64,000 nucleotides of DNA from Flectonema sp. DT1601 (taxonomy: Eukaryota; Euglenozoa; Diplonemea; Diplonemida; Diplonemidae): positions 1-64,000 of the forward strand of contig OZ025866.1 in the NCBI GenBank assembly GCA_964019425.1, written 5' to 3'. The first letter of the stretch is position 1. Each line of letters starts with the position of its first letter. Shown here one piece after another: positions 33,265 through 44,142 of this stretch. The notes beneath the pieces were generated by a model that was given only the letters and a program-made list of their open reading frames with translations, was not told the origin of the DNA and ran no database searches. A program made the position numbers and the translations under genes.

Positions 33265-33440
33265 TTTTGCATTTAACAAGTATTGTAAGAACGAAAAAGA
33301 ATGTTGGCAGCACACGTAAACCTCCTTTAGCTTTATCAGTTTAAGTCGGTTCACGGTTTTGTGCACAAACAAAAATTCACAGTGTTATATCATTATTTTC
33401 TGTATAGTTGAAGTTAAAGCCAATTCTTTTTTTTTTTTTT
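33265..33440 (-). repeat. Dispersed repeat R3, copy b
   Basis: Inverted relative to 20685-20850; recognisable by AATGTTGGCAGCACACGTAA and GTGCACAAACAAAAATT. Confidence 0.7.
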
Positions 33441-33636
33441 TAAATGTCAAAAAAAAAAAAAAAAAAAAAAAAAGAGTATTTCATGAATGACGACACCAAT
33501 AATAATAATAATAATAAAAAAAGCTAATTTTAAATATTTTTATTGTTAGTTTTTCAAAAATACATAACATGATGACTACGAGGGGGTCCAGGTAACCCGC
33601 ATCAGTAAGGACCCAATCGACAGATGGTAGTTTTTA

Positions 33637-33758
33637 TCATTAATTTTAGAACAGAAAAGTGAGAATAAGAAAAGTATTCATTTCCACAGTTTCCTAACAT
33701 CAAAAAGGGTAATAGAATATGTAGTTTTCAGGAGACTTAATTTTATACTACTTGTCCC
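33637..33758 (+). repeat. Dispersed repeat R4, copy a
   Basis: About 120 bp nearly identical to 63589-63707, same orientation; shared text includes TTTCCACAGTTTCCTAACAT and ATGTAGTTTTCAGGAGACTT. Confidence 0.8.
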
Positions 33759-33957
33759 ACTCGACAGATTGTAGTTTCATAGGTTCGGCTGGAAGTGATC
33801 GCTGTAATCGCAACACTGATTTCTTATGAAAAAGAAGAGAAAAAAAAACCCCTCCCGCTATTCAGAGTAATTGTTTCTTAAGTGTGAAGGATATTGAATA
33901 AAATGCAACCTCGTTAACATTACCGTGAAAAAGTTTCTACGGGCAGGAATTTTTTCC

Positions 33958-33997
<40 letters not shown>

Positions 33998-34244
33998 TGA
34001 AAAAATTCATTCGCAGTTTGCGTTTTACCGTCTTTCCGAGACCGTTACAGCCTCAGAAGTATTTAACGTTTGCTTGAAGCTAAAAAAAGGATTACAACTC
34101 TTCACATACGCCACCTCAAGGAATGCATTTCAGTTCATCAACTTCGAGGGGCTTCAGGGGAGGTCAGCTGGTTATTTTTTTTTTTTTCCCTATAGAAAAA
34201 AAGGTTTCAAATTCCTCAGTCCTTAATAAGGGTTAGAAAGAATG

Positions 34245-34285
<41 letters not shown>

Positions 34286-35136
34286 AATGCTGTTCTTTCA
34301 TATCCACGGGATGGACAGAAGCAAGAAAAAAAAGAAAAAAGAATAAAAGAAGTCCATTTCATTGCATGTGGCTCATTGCTGATACAGCAAATTAAGTAAT
34401 TCCACAGAGCTACGGCTACGAGAGAACAGCAACGCGAGTAGACACAATCCTGTAGGGGAGAGTCAGTTTCAGCTGACAGGCATCCTGAACACAGCAAACC
34501 ATTATTCAGCTTTTCCACCTTTTCCGATTGTAGACAGAAAGTCACAAAAAAATAAAAAAAATTCTCATTTTTTCTACCTTTTAAAAAAAAAAAAAGAATA
34601 AAAAAAATGTTCCTTTTTATACAGTAGTAGTTTGGTTTTTTTTTTTTTATTTTTTTTTTTTTTTTGACATTTGAAAATTTCACACACTAATCCAGAGCTT
34701 ATAGGCTCCCACACGACGAACCATAACAAAAGAAAAACTAAAACTAAAAAAAAAAAAAAAAAAAACTAAAAAACTAAAAACATAAGTAACTACTCCCATT
34801 GTTCTCACAAAATGTCGGTGTATTCTAATAATCGAAGGGTCGTCTGAAAGAAACAATTTCCGCAGCGAAAAAAAAAGAAAAGACGTCGAAAGAAGAAAAA
34901 AAAAAGTATCTCGAAAATCAACAGAAAATTCACTCCTCCATGCACGTCTCAGAGAACCCTTCGTAATCTGTGATAGGAATCTCACAAAAGACATGAGTTC
35001 TTACAGAGAGGCACACAGAGAACGTTAAAAATTGAATTCAAGACCTTTATTTGACCTGAATGGGGAGTTATTCAGTAGAGGACTCGATGATTCAAAAATA
35101 GATTCTCCGTACCTGCCAATTTTTTTTTTGTGACAA

Positions 35137-35172
<36 letters not shown>

Positions 35173-35961
35173 CTTTCTCAACGCGTTTCGAACAAACATC
35201 ACTCTCGGCAGAGATATCAACCACGTCTTGAACTCAACCAATCATCTGGCTAATCGCAAAATCAATCTTGCAATTAGCAGCGAAAGGTAACTCCACTCAG
35301 TTAGTTAGCAAATCCGACATAACAATTGAGAACTAGTTAGACAGACACAACAGGGTGGAACGGTTAACCACCTGTGAGTCCCCAATACTACGACTTTATG
35401 TCAAATCTGATCCCTGAGAGGATCACTTTTTTAGCTTAAGCGAGGAAGATCTCTGCAGACACAACTTCGTTCGAGGGGTCACTTCATTTTTTTTTTTTTT
35501 TTTTTTTTTTGATCGCGACTTTTCTTCTTATTTTCGATTGGCTATCAAAAAAAGCCATCGATGCACTCCTCTTTTTGGGGGAAGTTTATATATTTTGTTT
35601 GAAGAAAAAAAAGAAGAAAAAAAAAAAAAACGTGAGAGGGATAATAAAAAAATGAGAGAGGGAATAAAATAATAACAATAATAGAAGACGAAAAAAAAAG
35701 AATACCATAGGAAGACTGTGATTGCCACAGATAGTTACGCTATGATGCATGACAATAGTATTTAATATTTTAAACAGATGGTTGGCAGGCAACCCAGAAA
35801 AATTGTAGTGCAAGCAATAGCAAGTGGAGGTTTCACCAAAAAAAAAAAAAAAAAAAAAGAGTGAAAGAGAGGTTCGTACATCTAAGCAGCCGATAAAAAA
35901 AATCAACGGAAGCCAGAAAAATATAGCAGTCAAAATTCTCAAGTGAAATTGAAAAGATGAT

Positions 35962-35992
<31 letters not shown>

Positions 35993-36000
35993 GGTTTTTT

Positions 36001-37788
36001 ATATGAGTGGATGTCAAAAGTCTGGTACCGTTTTGGTCAACGGTAAACTGCGGGCATGTACAACTCAATCGAGACCCAACCCTGTCTGAAACATGCCCCA
36101 AAAAATTCAATTCCGGGTGTGGGATCTCACTTTACTCGTAATACTTGTAAAAAAAAAAAAAATTCCTGCATTTTTTGCTTGTAGCCGGTAACAAAGCTGT
36201 TACAGAGAGCCCCAAGCATAACAAAAGCAAAATATGACCACAAAAGCGATAATTGAGCAACTGCAATTACTGATTGACAAGATGGGAGACCCTCCGAAGT
36301 GGAGTGACAGGAAAGAGTCCAATGGGAGTTCAAAAACCTTGGAAGGTAAACATGCAAAACTGCTAGAATGCCTTTCTGGGGGTGGTGATGTTACTGCTAT
36401 GCCCCTGAGGGTTGTGGGAATAGCAGTGCTGTGGAATGGTGTCAATTGTCCTTTCAGTAGTAAATGAAACAATTGTGAGCATGGAAACGGGTGACAGGCG
36501 ATAAGTGTCTAGAAGAATAGGATGGAAGTTAAGCTTTCTAGAGGAAGCTGGGCTAAAAATAGGCAGAAAGGCCTGGGATGCTAGAATCCACGTGCCCATA
36601 AGTATAAGAACCAATGAAGATCTTCCTGAAGTTGTGCAGTCAAGTGAGAACGAGCTCAAGGCAGCCTCGCCCGACTTCAATGGTATCAAAAAGTCAACGA
36701 GGTGACACTGTTACGTTGCAGGGTGTCCTTGGGGGACATTTAAATCTATCTATAAAGTCAGCAGTATTCGAAATCTGATATCAGAATCTACATACCATCG
36801 TATGCGTGGGAATGAATACCATCACCTTGCGCTGTGAACTGATGTCTGCTCCTACTGCCGTGTGGACAGACAATTAGAAAGAAACTGTCAAAACTACTTA
36901 GCAAGTGTTGAGTGACAGAATGGTTACTCAGTAACTGTTCATTAACCGTTTGGAATGCTGCACATGCCAGTGCGCTGACAATAGTGTCCAGTAAGGGTGG
37001 CTTACCAGTCATAGCAGCTGGTGTACGACCAGCTGCTATCTCATTATAATGATACAACAGACTTGTTGAGGTTCATTATCATGTAGAAGAGTTTAAGAGA
37101 CAGAATGCAGTCTATTCAGAAAACACTTCTGATACGGAGATGATTTAATTATAAAACTTGATTATAAGGAGTCTTCTCCTTCAGTACCTTGCCACAGGTA
37201 CCTAAGGAGAAGACTCCTTACCACAAGAGTCATCATCACATTATTAGCAGCAGGAGAAGTACAGTTTGGGTATAACTATGCATTTCAAGTTGCACAATGA
37301 GACTCGACAAATTGACTTTTTTTTGACGCAAACAAATCAACTCAAAACTGATGGTTACTCTTCCGAGGGTTCTACTCAGGGCTTTCGATCAGAATGTGAC
37401 TACGTCCAAAGGAAGTGCAAAAAGTGTAGAACGTGGTGCTAAAAACTAATAATAATTTTCACGTTAAAAGTATTATTTTTACCGATAATTCCATTTATTT
37501 TTATAATGAAATATTAGAATATAGATTTGGGGGATGATACTTTTGGCAAGGCTGCATATGTAATATTTGGGTTTCTCTGTAGCCACAAGCCAGTTCTCTG
37601 TAAGCCACAAGCAAAAAATGCAGGATTTTTTTTTTTTTTTACAAGTATTACGAGTAAAGTGAGATCCCACACCCGGAATTGAATTTTTTGGGGCATGTTT
37701 CAGACGGGGTTGGGTCTCGATTGAGTTGTACATGCCCACAGTTTACCGTTGACCAAAACGGTACCAGACTTTTGACATCCACTCATAT
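36001..37788 (+). mobile_element. DNA transposon relative of element 1, short and non-autonomous
   Basis: A 1.79-kb element with inverted repeats of about 185 bp (36001-36186 and 37604-37788), nearly identical to each other, beginning ATATGAGTGGATGTCAAAAG, the same kind of end as the element at 16827-19396. Poly-T and poly-A flanks hide any target duplication. Inside, on the plus strand, are fragments related to the N-terminal part of the element 1 transposase: KLLECLSGGGDV at 36354-36389 matches QLLECLSGGDV, and an EEAGLKIGRKAWDAR phrase near 36541-36585 matches FAEAGIKIGRKAWDER. No catalytic core is readable, so it would need help from elsewhere. Its right end is only 43 bp from the stop of the next gene. 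Confidence 0.85.
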
Positions 37789-37831
37789 AAAAAAAAAAAA
37801 AAAAAAAAAATATTATTCAGCGTTAGAAAAA

Positions 37832-40261
37832 CTAAAGAAGCTGCGTCATAACTGTTTGGATTATATTCGTCTTTGACTCTCTGGCATTTTCAATTTTTAG
37901 TCTCAAGTCCCCCAGGTCTAAATTATCAGAAATTTTTTCAAGAGCCTCTTCGTAGCTCTCTGCTAAGTAAAGCTTCATTATTTCATTGTGGAGTTTTGTT
38001 GGATGCGATGCCTCACTGCTCTCTAACTGATACATCCATTCCTCAGCAATCACCTTCTTCTCTGAGATGACAGAGTGAACAACCAGCGTGTCACTTCTTT
38101 TATATTTTGGATACAGCAGCTGGTCTTCAATCCTAGTGTAGAATTCATTTGCAATGTCACGTTGAGCAAGTGGACAACAGACCAAGTTAGTTTTTAAAAT
38201 CCTATTCGCTCTTTCCAACGCCATCGCAACTGAGAAGACGCTTCCAATGACGCTGTATCTTTTTAACCCTTCACAACCCATGTTTCCACACCTCGCTGTT
38301 CCAGTTGCAACCGATGATGAAATAGTGTAGGGAGAAGTTGCGATTATTGATCGACAAGTAATGACTGCCTGGACTGCATGATTTCCACATGTTCGAGGTC
38401 CATTAAACATTATTATAAATCTATCTCCACTAAAGCTATCAGGAATTCCTCCGTTAGCAGTACAGCATTCCAATGCTTTGGTTAGGTATTCCCTGTGATC
38501 TGAAATGTTGGATTCGCTGAACGCGATTGCGTTAGTAACAGCCAAAGACACCCGACGTGATTTTAGCACAGCTCTGAAGTTAGGAACGACACTTGTTGAG
38601 GTGTTTGATGTTTTTGAGGTAGCTGATGACAAGGCTGATTGAAATGTCAAAGCCGTGTGATTATCAGTCTCAACATCATCACTTTCTGTTTCAATTAACA
38701 CTGATTTCGGCATGTAATTTCTATACTCTTTTAGATTGCTAATCATTTGAAAAAATGAAATTTGCATCTCTCCCACTTCAGTTAATTTCGATAAACGTCT
38801 GTGTTCGTCAACTTCTTCTAATCTCATAACCGCGATGCTCGCCATTTCTTTTTTTAGAATTAGAATTGGTTTCACTACGGCGGTGATGGCAAAGAACCCA
38901 ACCAATAAGAGCAATCCACTGATGAGAACTATTGTTATTATTAAGATGAACCTCGACTTGCTTAAGTCATCAGAGACTCCCTTCGAGTCTTGTTTTATGT
39001 TTGATTCAGTTGAAGCTCTTTCTTTCTCAATGTCACCCAAGATGTAATTTTTATCTAGTGTGGTGGTGACGTACCAGTTAATTTGATAATCATTTTTAAA
39101 AGTGTTAACCGATAAAAAGAATGTTTCATTTTTATCATCTTCACCAACCGGAATGTCTATTTCAACAGTTCCATTATCAACCAACTCACGATACTTATTC
39201 GGGTAAACTGCTTCGATGTAGGTGGCGGTTTCTCTGATAATTGGATCGCTAGCATTAGTTGCTGGTAACGTCTTCGCGAGTTCCACGGTACCAATCCCAG
39301 CGATCCCGTGAGAAGTTCCAGTCATATGCAAGTCTACAGGAAAACCTAACCAATTACCTTCCTTTGCAATACAGTAGATTCGTCCCTTACCAGGAATTTT
39401 CAATCCCTGAAGGAACTGTGACACTTGTTTGATGTCACTGGCTACGTACGTGACACCCATGAACTCACCTCGTGAGTTGTAGTAGGTACCAAAAGCAACT
39501 ATCGCAATAAAAGGTTTCAAAGGAATGATCGGTGAAAATATAATATTCTCAACTCCGGGTGGAACACTTCGACCAAGTAATCGGAGTGTGTACGCGCCAT
39601 TAGTGTCTGGATCTCCCCAACAGGTTGCCATTGGAACGCCAGGATTATGTTTCCACTCAACACAAGGAGCATACTGTGCTGTTGTGTTAATATAATTACC
39701 AGTATACCTTTCCACTGTACCCCATCGAGTCCTGTTAGCTGATGGCGTTCCAGGTGGGAAGTATTGAATTCCCTGACTTGATATTAACGCATCGTGAGCT
39801 AAGGCTCCACCATCAAAATCTTCACCTTCTTGTATCACCATTAGCAGAGCAGAGTCATAGTTGATATATCCTATGGCAGTGACGCCATCTTTGTGGTAGG
39901 CCTTGTACAGATTAGTAACAAGTGATCTCTTGCTCCATAAGTAATCCCAACTAGCTAACTCATCGTCGTTACCCGCAAGCATGTTTGATAATAACACTTC
40001 GTTTAGTTGACGATGAACAGCAAAGTGTTTTGTTAAAATATTTCCAAGACTCCGACTCAATAAATTCAAATAGTCATTTGTTCGGTTCAAGATAGCGTCA
40101 CTACCAAAAGAGAAGCATTGCTTGACTGACGTATCTCTGTTTTTCTCAGTTTTTGATATGGCGTCATCCGCTGATGTTACCGAAAGAACAGAACAAGTGA
40201 CTGCGATGACGACAATACAGCTAATCACTAAAAGGTTGCTGGCCAACTGAATGGGAATCAT
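37832..40261 (-). CDS. Membrane receptor: Cache-like ectodomain, HAMP, degenerate class III cyclase
   Basis: An 809-residue, intronless frame from an ATG. A hydrophobic N-terminal segment (8-30) is followed by a roughly 400-residue extracytoplasmic region of double-Cache type with several N-glycosylation sequons, a second membrane span (about 436-465), a HAMP-like linker (466-515) and a domain at about 565-735 that reads like a class III nucleotide cyclase (SGDRFIIMF, GTARCGNMGC, RYSVIGSVFSVAMALE). Family enzymes need an Asp in strand 1, and an Asn and an Arg in the GxxVNxAxR helix; here the first reads TNAIAF and the helix reads SVFSVAMAL, so all three seem lost. I infer a pseudo-cyclase receptor that senses a ligand or dimerises with an active partner. 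Similar receptors are many in free-living excavates. Confidence 0.75.
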   Translation of the reverse strand: MIPIQLASNLLVISCIVVIAVTCSVLSVTSADDAISKTEKNRDTSVKQCFSFGSDAILNRTNDYLNLLSRSLGNILTKHFAVHRQLNEVLLSNMLAGNDDELASWDYLWSKRSLVTNLYKAYHKDGVTAIGYINYDSALLMVIQEGEDFDGGALAHDALISSQGIQYFPPGTPSANRTRWGTVERYTGNYINTTAQYAPCVEWKHNPGVPMATCWGDPDTNGAYTLRLLGRSVPPGVENIIFSPIIPLKPFIAIVAFGTYYNSRGEFMGVTYVASDIKQVSQFLQGLKIPGKGRIYCIAKEGNWLGFPVDLHMTGTSHGIAGIGTVELAKTLPATNASDPIIRETATYIEAVYPNKYRELVDNGTVEIDIPVGEDDKNETFFLSVNTFKNDYQINWYVTTTLDKNYILGDIEKERASTESNIKQDSKGVSDDLSKSRFILIITIVLISGLLLLVGFFAITAVVKPILILKKEMASIAVMRLEEVDEHRRLSKLTEVGEMQISFFQMISNLKEYRNYMPKSVLIETESDDVETDNHTALTFQSALSSATSKTSNTSTSVVPNFRAVLKSRRVSLAVTNAIAFSESNISDHREYLTKALECCTANGGIPDSFSGDRFIIMFNGPRTCGNHAVQAVITCRSIIATSPYTISSSVATGTARCGNMGCEGLKRYSVIGSVFSVAMALERANRILKTNLVCCPLAQRDIANEFYTRIEDQLLYPKYKRSDTLVVHSVISEKKVIAEEWMYQLESSEASHPTKLHNEIMKLYLAESYEEALEKISDNLDLGDLRLKIENARESKTNIIQTVMTQLL

Positions 40262-40385
40262 TTGAGAATTTTTTTTATTTTTTTTTTTTTTATATATAAA
40301 AAAAACAAAAAAAAAAAATTAAAAACTGAGTTTTTTTTTTTTTTTTGGGGGGGGTGAAAAATAACTTAAACTCCTACAGTAATAT
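40262..40385. other. 5' flank of the receptor gene
   Basis: T and A runs only, with a G8 run near 40347-40354. Confidence 0.4.
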
Positions 40386-41220
40386 AGACAGCCAACGAAA
40401 TCAGATAACGATGATTAAATATAAATAACATGTATGCTGGAGGAGGGGGTGAAAGACTGTTTTTGATTACGTTTCATACGAATATAAATCTCTTGTATTG
40501 TATCAGAGCTCAATAATAAAATTAAAAAAAACTCATGACACAAAAGTGACTAAAAATGTTAATACAGGCTAACACTCTGCAATTGACGTACTTGCTCTAC
40601 ATTATAATAAATGTTTCTAACTTATCTGCATACATGTTTCTTTACTCGGTATTGACAGCCAACGAAATCAGATACGATGATATATATGACACGTGTGCTG
40701 GAGGAGGAGGAGGGGGTGAAAGACTGTTTTTGATTACATTTCATACGAATATAAATCTCTTGTATTGTATCAGAACTCAATAATAAAATTAAAAAAAACT
40801 CATGACACAAAAGTGACTAAAAATGTTAATACAGGCTAACACTCTGCAATTGACGTACTTGCTCTACATTATAATAAATGTTTCTAACTCATCTGCATAC
40901 ATGTTTCTTTACTCGGTATTGACAGCCAACGAAATCAGATACGACGATATATATGATACGTGTGCTGGAGGAGGAGGAGGAGGGGGTGAAAGACTGTTTT
41001 TGATTTGGTTCATACGAATATAAATCTCTTGTATTGTGTCAGAGCTCAATAATAAAATTAAAAAAAACTCATGACACAAAAGTGACTTAAAATGTTAATA
41101 CAGGCTAACACTCTGCAATTGACGTACTTGCTCTACATTATAATAAATGTTTCTAACTCATCTGCATACATGTTTCTTTACTCGGTATTGACAGCCAACG
41201 AAATCAGATACGATGATATA
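40386..41220 (+). repeat. 266-bp satellite, left block
   Basis: About three full units and a diverged leading part unit. Each unit has the text GACAGCCAACGAAATCAGAT, then a (GGA)n tract after GTGCTG, then CTCATGACACAAAAGTGACT and ACATTATAATAAATGTTTC. Each carries a 65-88 codon open frame, but unit differences change amino acids freely, so I do not call a gene. Confidence 0.9.
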
Positions 41221-44142
41221 TTAGTCATTCCAAAAATAACCGGCCGCGAAAACCAGTTTTGCTTCGAGCAGCCGTTGGTCAAAAATGCATCCATTTTCGA
41301 GATTTTTTTACGAGGTGGAAAGGTTCGGCCCCAATCTCTCATTTTACGCGGTGGGATTATTTTTTTTTCACTTTTTTTACTGACCGTTGGAACCCGACAG
41401 GTGCGTTATGGGTACTAAGAGAATGTCACTGCCGGCACGGAAAAGTTAATCCTGTTGCTGCATTTAATTTTTTTCTGGAAAAAAAAGGGAAATGCATCAG
41501 AGATTGGCATTTTTTCTCGTAACTACACTTATTATTCCCTTCAGCACCAGCTTAAACTTCTCTCAATGAAGTGTCACACGTGCCACGAGATGCCAGCTGA
41601 GTATGTCGTCGCGGATTTGCCAGGACCGGTAATGAGGACGCTAGATCGGAGTGGGACAAAAGGCAACATCTGCATCGCATGCCTCCGGAAATACAAACAC
41701 TTCGGGAATACAAGAACCGACAAGGCGTGCTCCTCAGACAACTACAACTGCACCTCGCACACTAACGCGAAAAGACGGAATCCGAAGTTCAACAAGCTTC
41801 TTGAGCCACCCTGCCGTGACTTCGCGGTAGTCTTGAAATCCCCGGCGTATGCTCCTCTGCGCTCAATCTGCAACGCTTGCTACCAGCGAGCAAAAAGGCT
41901 GACTAGTGATCCGCATTACGCATCCGTCAGTATCCCTGCAGAGCCGATCAATCCGGAACCGCTCTCAGATATTTTTGAACGTGTGAAAGAATCAGTTCCT
42001 GCTGTCCGTTCTCAGTTTTTGAGACTCTGTCTCACGCTAGGCTACACTGATAGCCAGATTAATGCCCATGTCAGGGATTCTTCAATGCGTAAGCAGCTAC
42101 AGAGGCTGGAACAGCACGATCCCTCCCAATCAGTAAAGCAGCGCAGCCAAGACAGAGATATCTGGAACTTCTGGATTTCCAATGCACGCCCTGAGTCAAA
42201 CCGCGTGGTCCTCAGCAAAGACTACATAACCGGCGAGACAAGTAAAGAGACAGTCCTCTATGTAAGAGAACCATACCTTGCCTTGTGGAGTGCCTTCTGC
42301 AGAACTCACGCAGCTATCTCATATGCTCAGTTTTGTGACAAAAGGCCTGCTCATGTCAAATCTTGTCCGAATAACCCTCGATGCCGTTGCAGGTGGCACA
42401 TGCAAATTGCACTTATCCTTCCTGCTTATATAAGACTTGTGGGCCTGAGAAGATTTCAGCTAACCCGCTTGAGTGACCTACCACTCATACTATGTCGAGA
42501 CCCGTCTTACAACTGCTTCTTTGGCCACTGCAACCAATGCAGGCCGTTGAACTTATTCTATCCCAAGGCGTTAAAATCCTGTGGATCAAAAATAGTTGAA
42601 TACCAGACGTTAGGAAACGTTAAAATTGAAAGGGCGCAGGTTATGAGACCTACATATCGCGAGGTTGCGCTGAAGCAATTTGTAGATGTGTTTCACACAG
42701 AGGTCTCGAAGTATTTGAAACACCACCACGCTCATCTTACATGTGTTGCAGCTAGGCAACAATTAACTTCTCACATTGGGGAGCACGACTGCGTACTGTA
42801 CCTCGACTATGCTGCGAAGTATGTGCACGAGGTTTTCGAGCAGCTTCAAACGGACAACTATAATAAGTCCAAAACTTCGATATTTGTGGCGATGATCGGA
42901 ACGCGTAAAAATGGCCAACCCTTAAAGTTCACTACGAAGTACTACATCTCACCGGATCTCAGTCAACGGCACTTTAATGTAATTACAATACTCGACCATA
43001 TCGTCCATGAACTTGACGTCTCCCGTATTCACATATTTTCTGATGGCGCTAATCATTTCAAAGAAGCTCATCTAATTGGGTGGATACTCAGATCCAGTCT
43101 AGAGGTTGTCTGGAATTTCTTCCCTACCGGACACGGACACGGCATGTGGGACAGTGAAGGATTTCAAATAAAACGTTTCGCTACGGAGGTAATGAGAAAT
43201 ACGATGCCATACGACATGGAACATAAGATTCAAGATGCTGCATCGCTTTTGAACTATGCCAAAAAACATATGCCACCACCGAACCCGACCTCTAACATAC
43301 GAAGTCGAGAGTTTCACTACGTGCCGGACATCCAGAAATCCGAGTGTACAACGACAGTTCGTATAAAGGACATCCGCAGCAGCATATTCTGCTTTAGCTC
43401 TCTGGGTCAGAGGGGCACTGTTGGACACCGGCCGTTGTCCTGCTACTGCAAACACTGCATTGTCGGAAACTTTGAAAATTGCGTTGTACCTGGTGCTGGC
43501 TGCTTTGTACCGATTGATGAAGATGATCCAAATGTGGGGGTTGGTGCGAGCCAACTTTCACCTGCTACCAACACTGAGAGTGAGTCTATTTCAGAAACAA
43601 CTGAACTCACCTCAGATTCTGGTGAGTCTTCTACTGGCTCTTACTCTGTTAGTGAATCTAGTTCTAGTTCCAGTTTCAGATCGCTGTGTTCAACTAGTTC
43701 TATTATCTGTGCAGTGCCGGTAGGAAAACGAAGAAAGCCAGCAGTAAAAGTTGCCAAAAGAGCTAAGCCTAATCAAAAATAAAAATAGGCTAAGTGTAGT
43801 GTAAGATGTACAAGGTACTGTTTTGCTTCGAGCAGCCTTTGTAACTGTTTCAGAGTAAAACATCCGACCAGGTACGGCCGGATATAGAACCATATACCGA
43901 TCTTTCATTTTAGCACCCGGGGCAGCCGATTAGACATCAACAGTTCCATTATTCAAAATTTTCACCACACAAAAATGTCACAATTTTTTTGAATTTCAGC
44001 TGCATTTTTTTGAATCGCAGCGGGAATGAAATCAGCGGTGCAAAAGCGATTAAAATGGGTATTCGGTTTTAAGTTTTACTCCCTATTTTCACCCATGAAA
44101 TACTGGAACCCTAAAATGGACGGTTATTTTTGGAATGACTAA
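41221..44142 (+). mobile_element. DNA transposon with perfect 22-bp inverted ends, looks intact
   Basis: A 2,922-bp element inserted in a satellite unit. The 22-bp ends (41221-41242 and 44121-44142) are perfect inverted copies starting TTAGTCATTCCAAAAA. Comparing the broken unit with its neighbours gives a TA duplication, or ATAT if the ends begin one base further in. The phrase GTTTTGCTTCGAGCAGCC recurs as a direct subterminal repeat near 41256 and 43820. One long gene fills the middle. Perfect ends and an open gene suggest a recent arrival. Confidence 0.9.
41566..43782 (+). CDS. DDE-type transposase (family not named)
   Basis: A 738-residue frame; the ATG at 41566 begins MKCHTCHEMP, giving an immediate CxxC, while the open frame upstream has no ATG. 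The first 150 residues have many Cys/His pairs (CIACLRKYKH, CNACYQRAK), probably a zinc-binding DNA-recognition region, and another Cys cluster lies near 270-350 (CPNNPRCRCRWH, CFFGHCNQC). The catalytic core has LYLDYAAK (Asp about 414), FSDGANHFK (Asp about 493) and FFPTGHGHGMWDSEG (Asp 529, Glu 531). The C-terminus is Ser-rich and ends in a basic stretch. The core matches the decayed transposase at 17109-19117, though the ends of the two elements differ. It is the only sizeable plus-strand gene in the right half, fitting its mobile nature. Confidence 0.8.
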   Translation: MKCHTCHEMPAEYVVADLPGPVMRTLDRSGTKGNICIACLRKYKHFGNTRTDKACSSDNYNCTSHTNAKRRNPKFNKLLEPPCRDFAVVLKSPAYAPLRSICNACYQRAKRLTSDPHYASVSIPAEPINPEPLSDIFERVKESVPAVRSQFLRLCLTLGYTDSQINAHVRDSSMRKQLQRLEQHDPSQSVKQRSQDRDIWNFWISNARPESNRVVLSKDYITGETSKETVLYVREPYLALWSAFCRTHAAISYAQFCDKRPAHVKSCPNNPRCRCRWHMQIALILPAYIRLVGLRRFQLTRLSDLPLILCRDPSYNCFFGHCNQCRPLNLFYPKALKSCGSKIVEYQTLGNVKIERAQVMRPTYREVALKQFVDVFHTEVSKYLKHHHAHLTCVAARQQLTSHIGEHDCVLYLDYAAKYVHEVFEQLQTDNYNKSKTSIFVAMIGTRKNGQPLKFTTKYYISPDLSQRHFNVITILDHIVHELDVSRIHIFSDGANHFKEAHLIGWILRSSLEVVWNFFPTGHGHGMWDSEGFQIKRFATEVMRNTMPYDMEHKIQDAASLLNYAKKHMPPPNPTSNIRSREFHYVPDIQKSECTTTVRIKDIRSSIFCFSSLGQRGTVGHRPLSCYCKHCIVGNFENCVVPGAGCFVPIDEDDPNVGVGASQLSPATNTESESISETTELTSDSGESSTGSYSVSESSSSSSFRSLCSTSSIICAVPVGKRRKPAVKVAKRAKPNQK

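Larger units (their letters stand above)
32910..36000. other. Homopolymer-rich gene-free stretch
   Basis: No gene supported; open frames here are produced by long A or T runs (for example 33034-33080, 33959-33994, 34244-34283, 35137-35172). It contains repeats R3b and R4a. Confidence 0.55.

Noticed and set aside
34216-36110. Several 100-170 residue frames on the minus strand
   Set aside because: They consist of Phe and Lys runs from long A/T homopolymers and show no domain.
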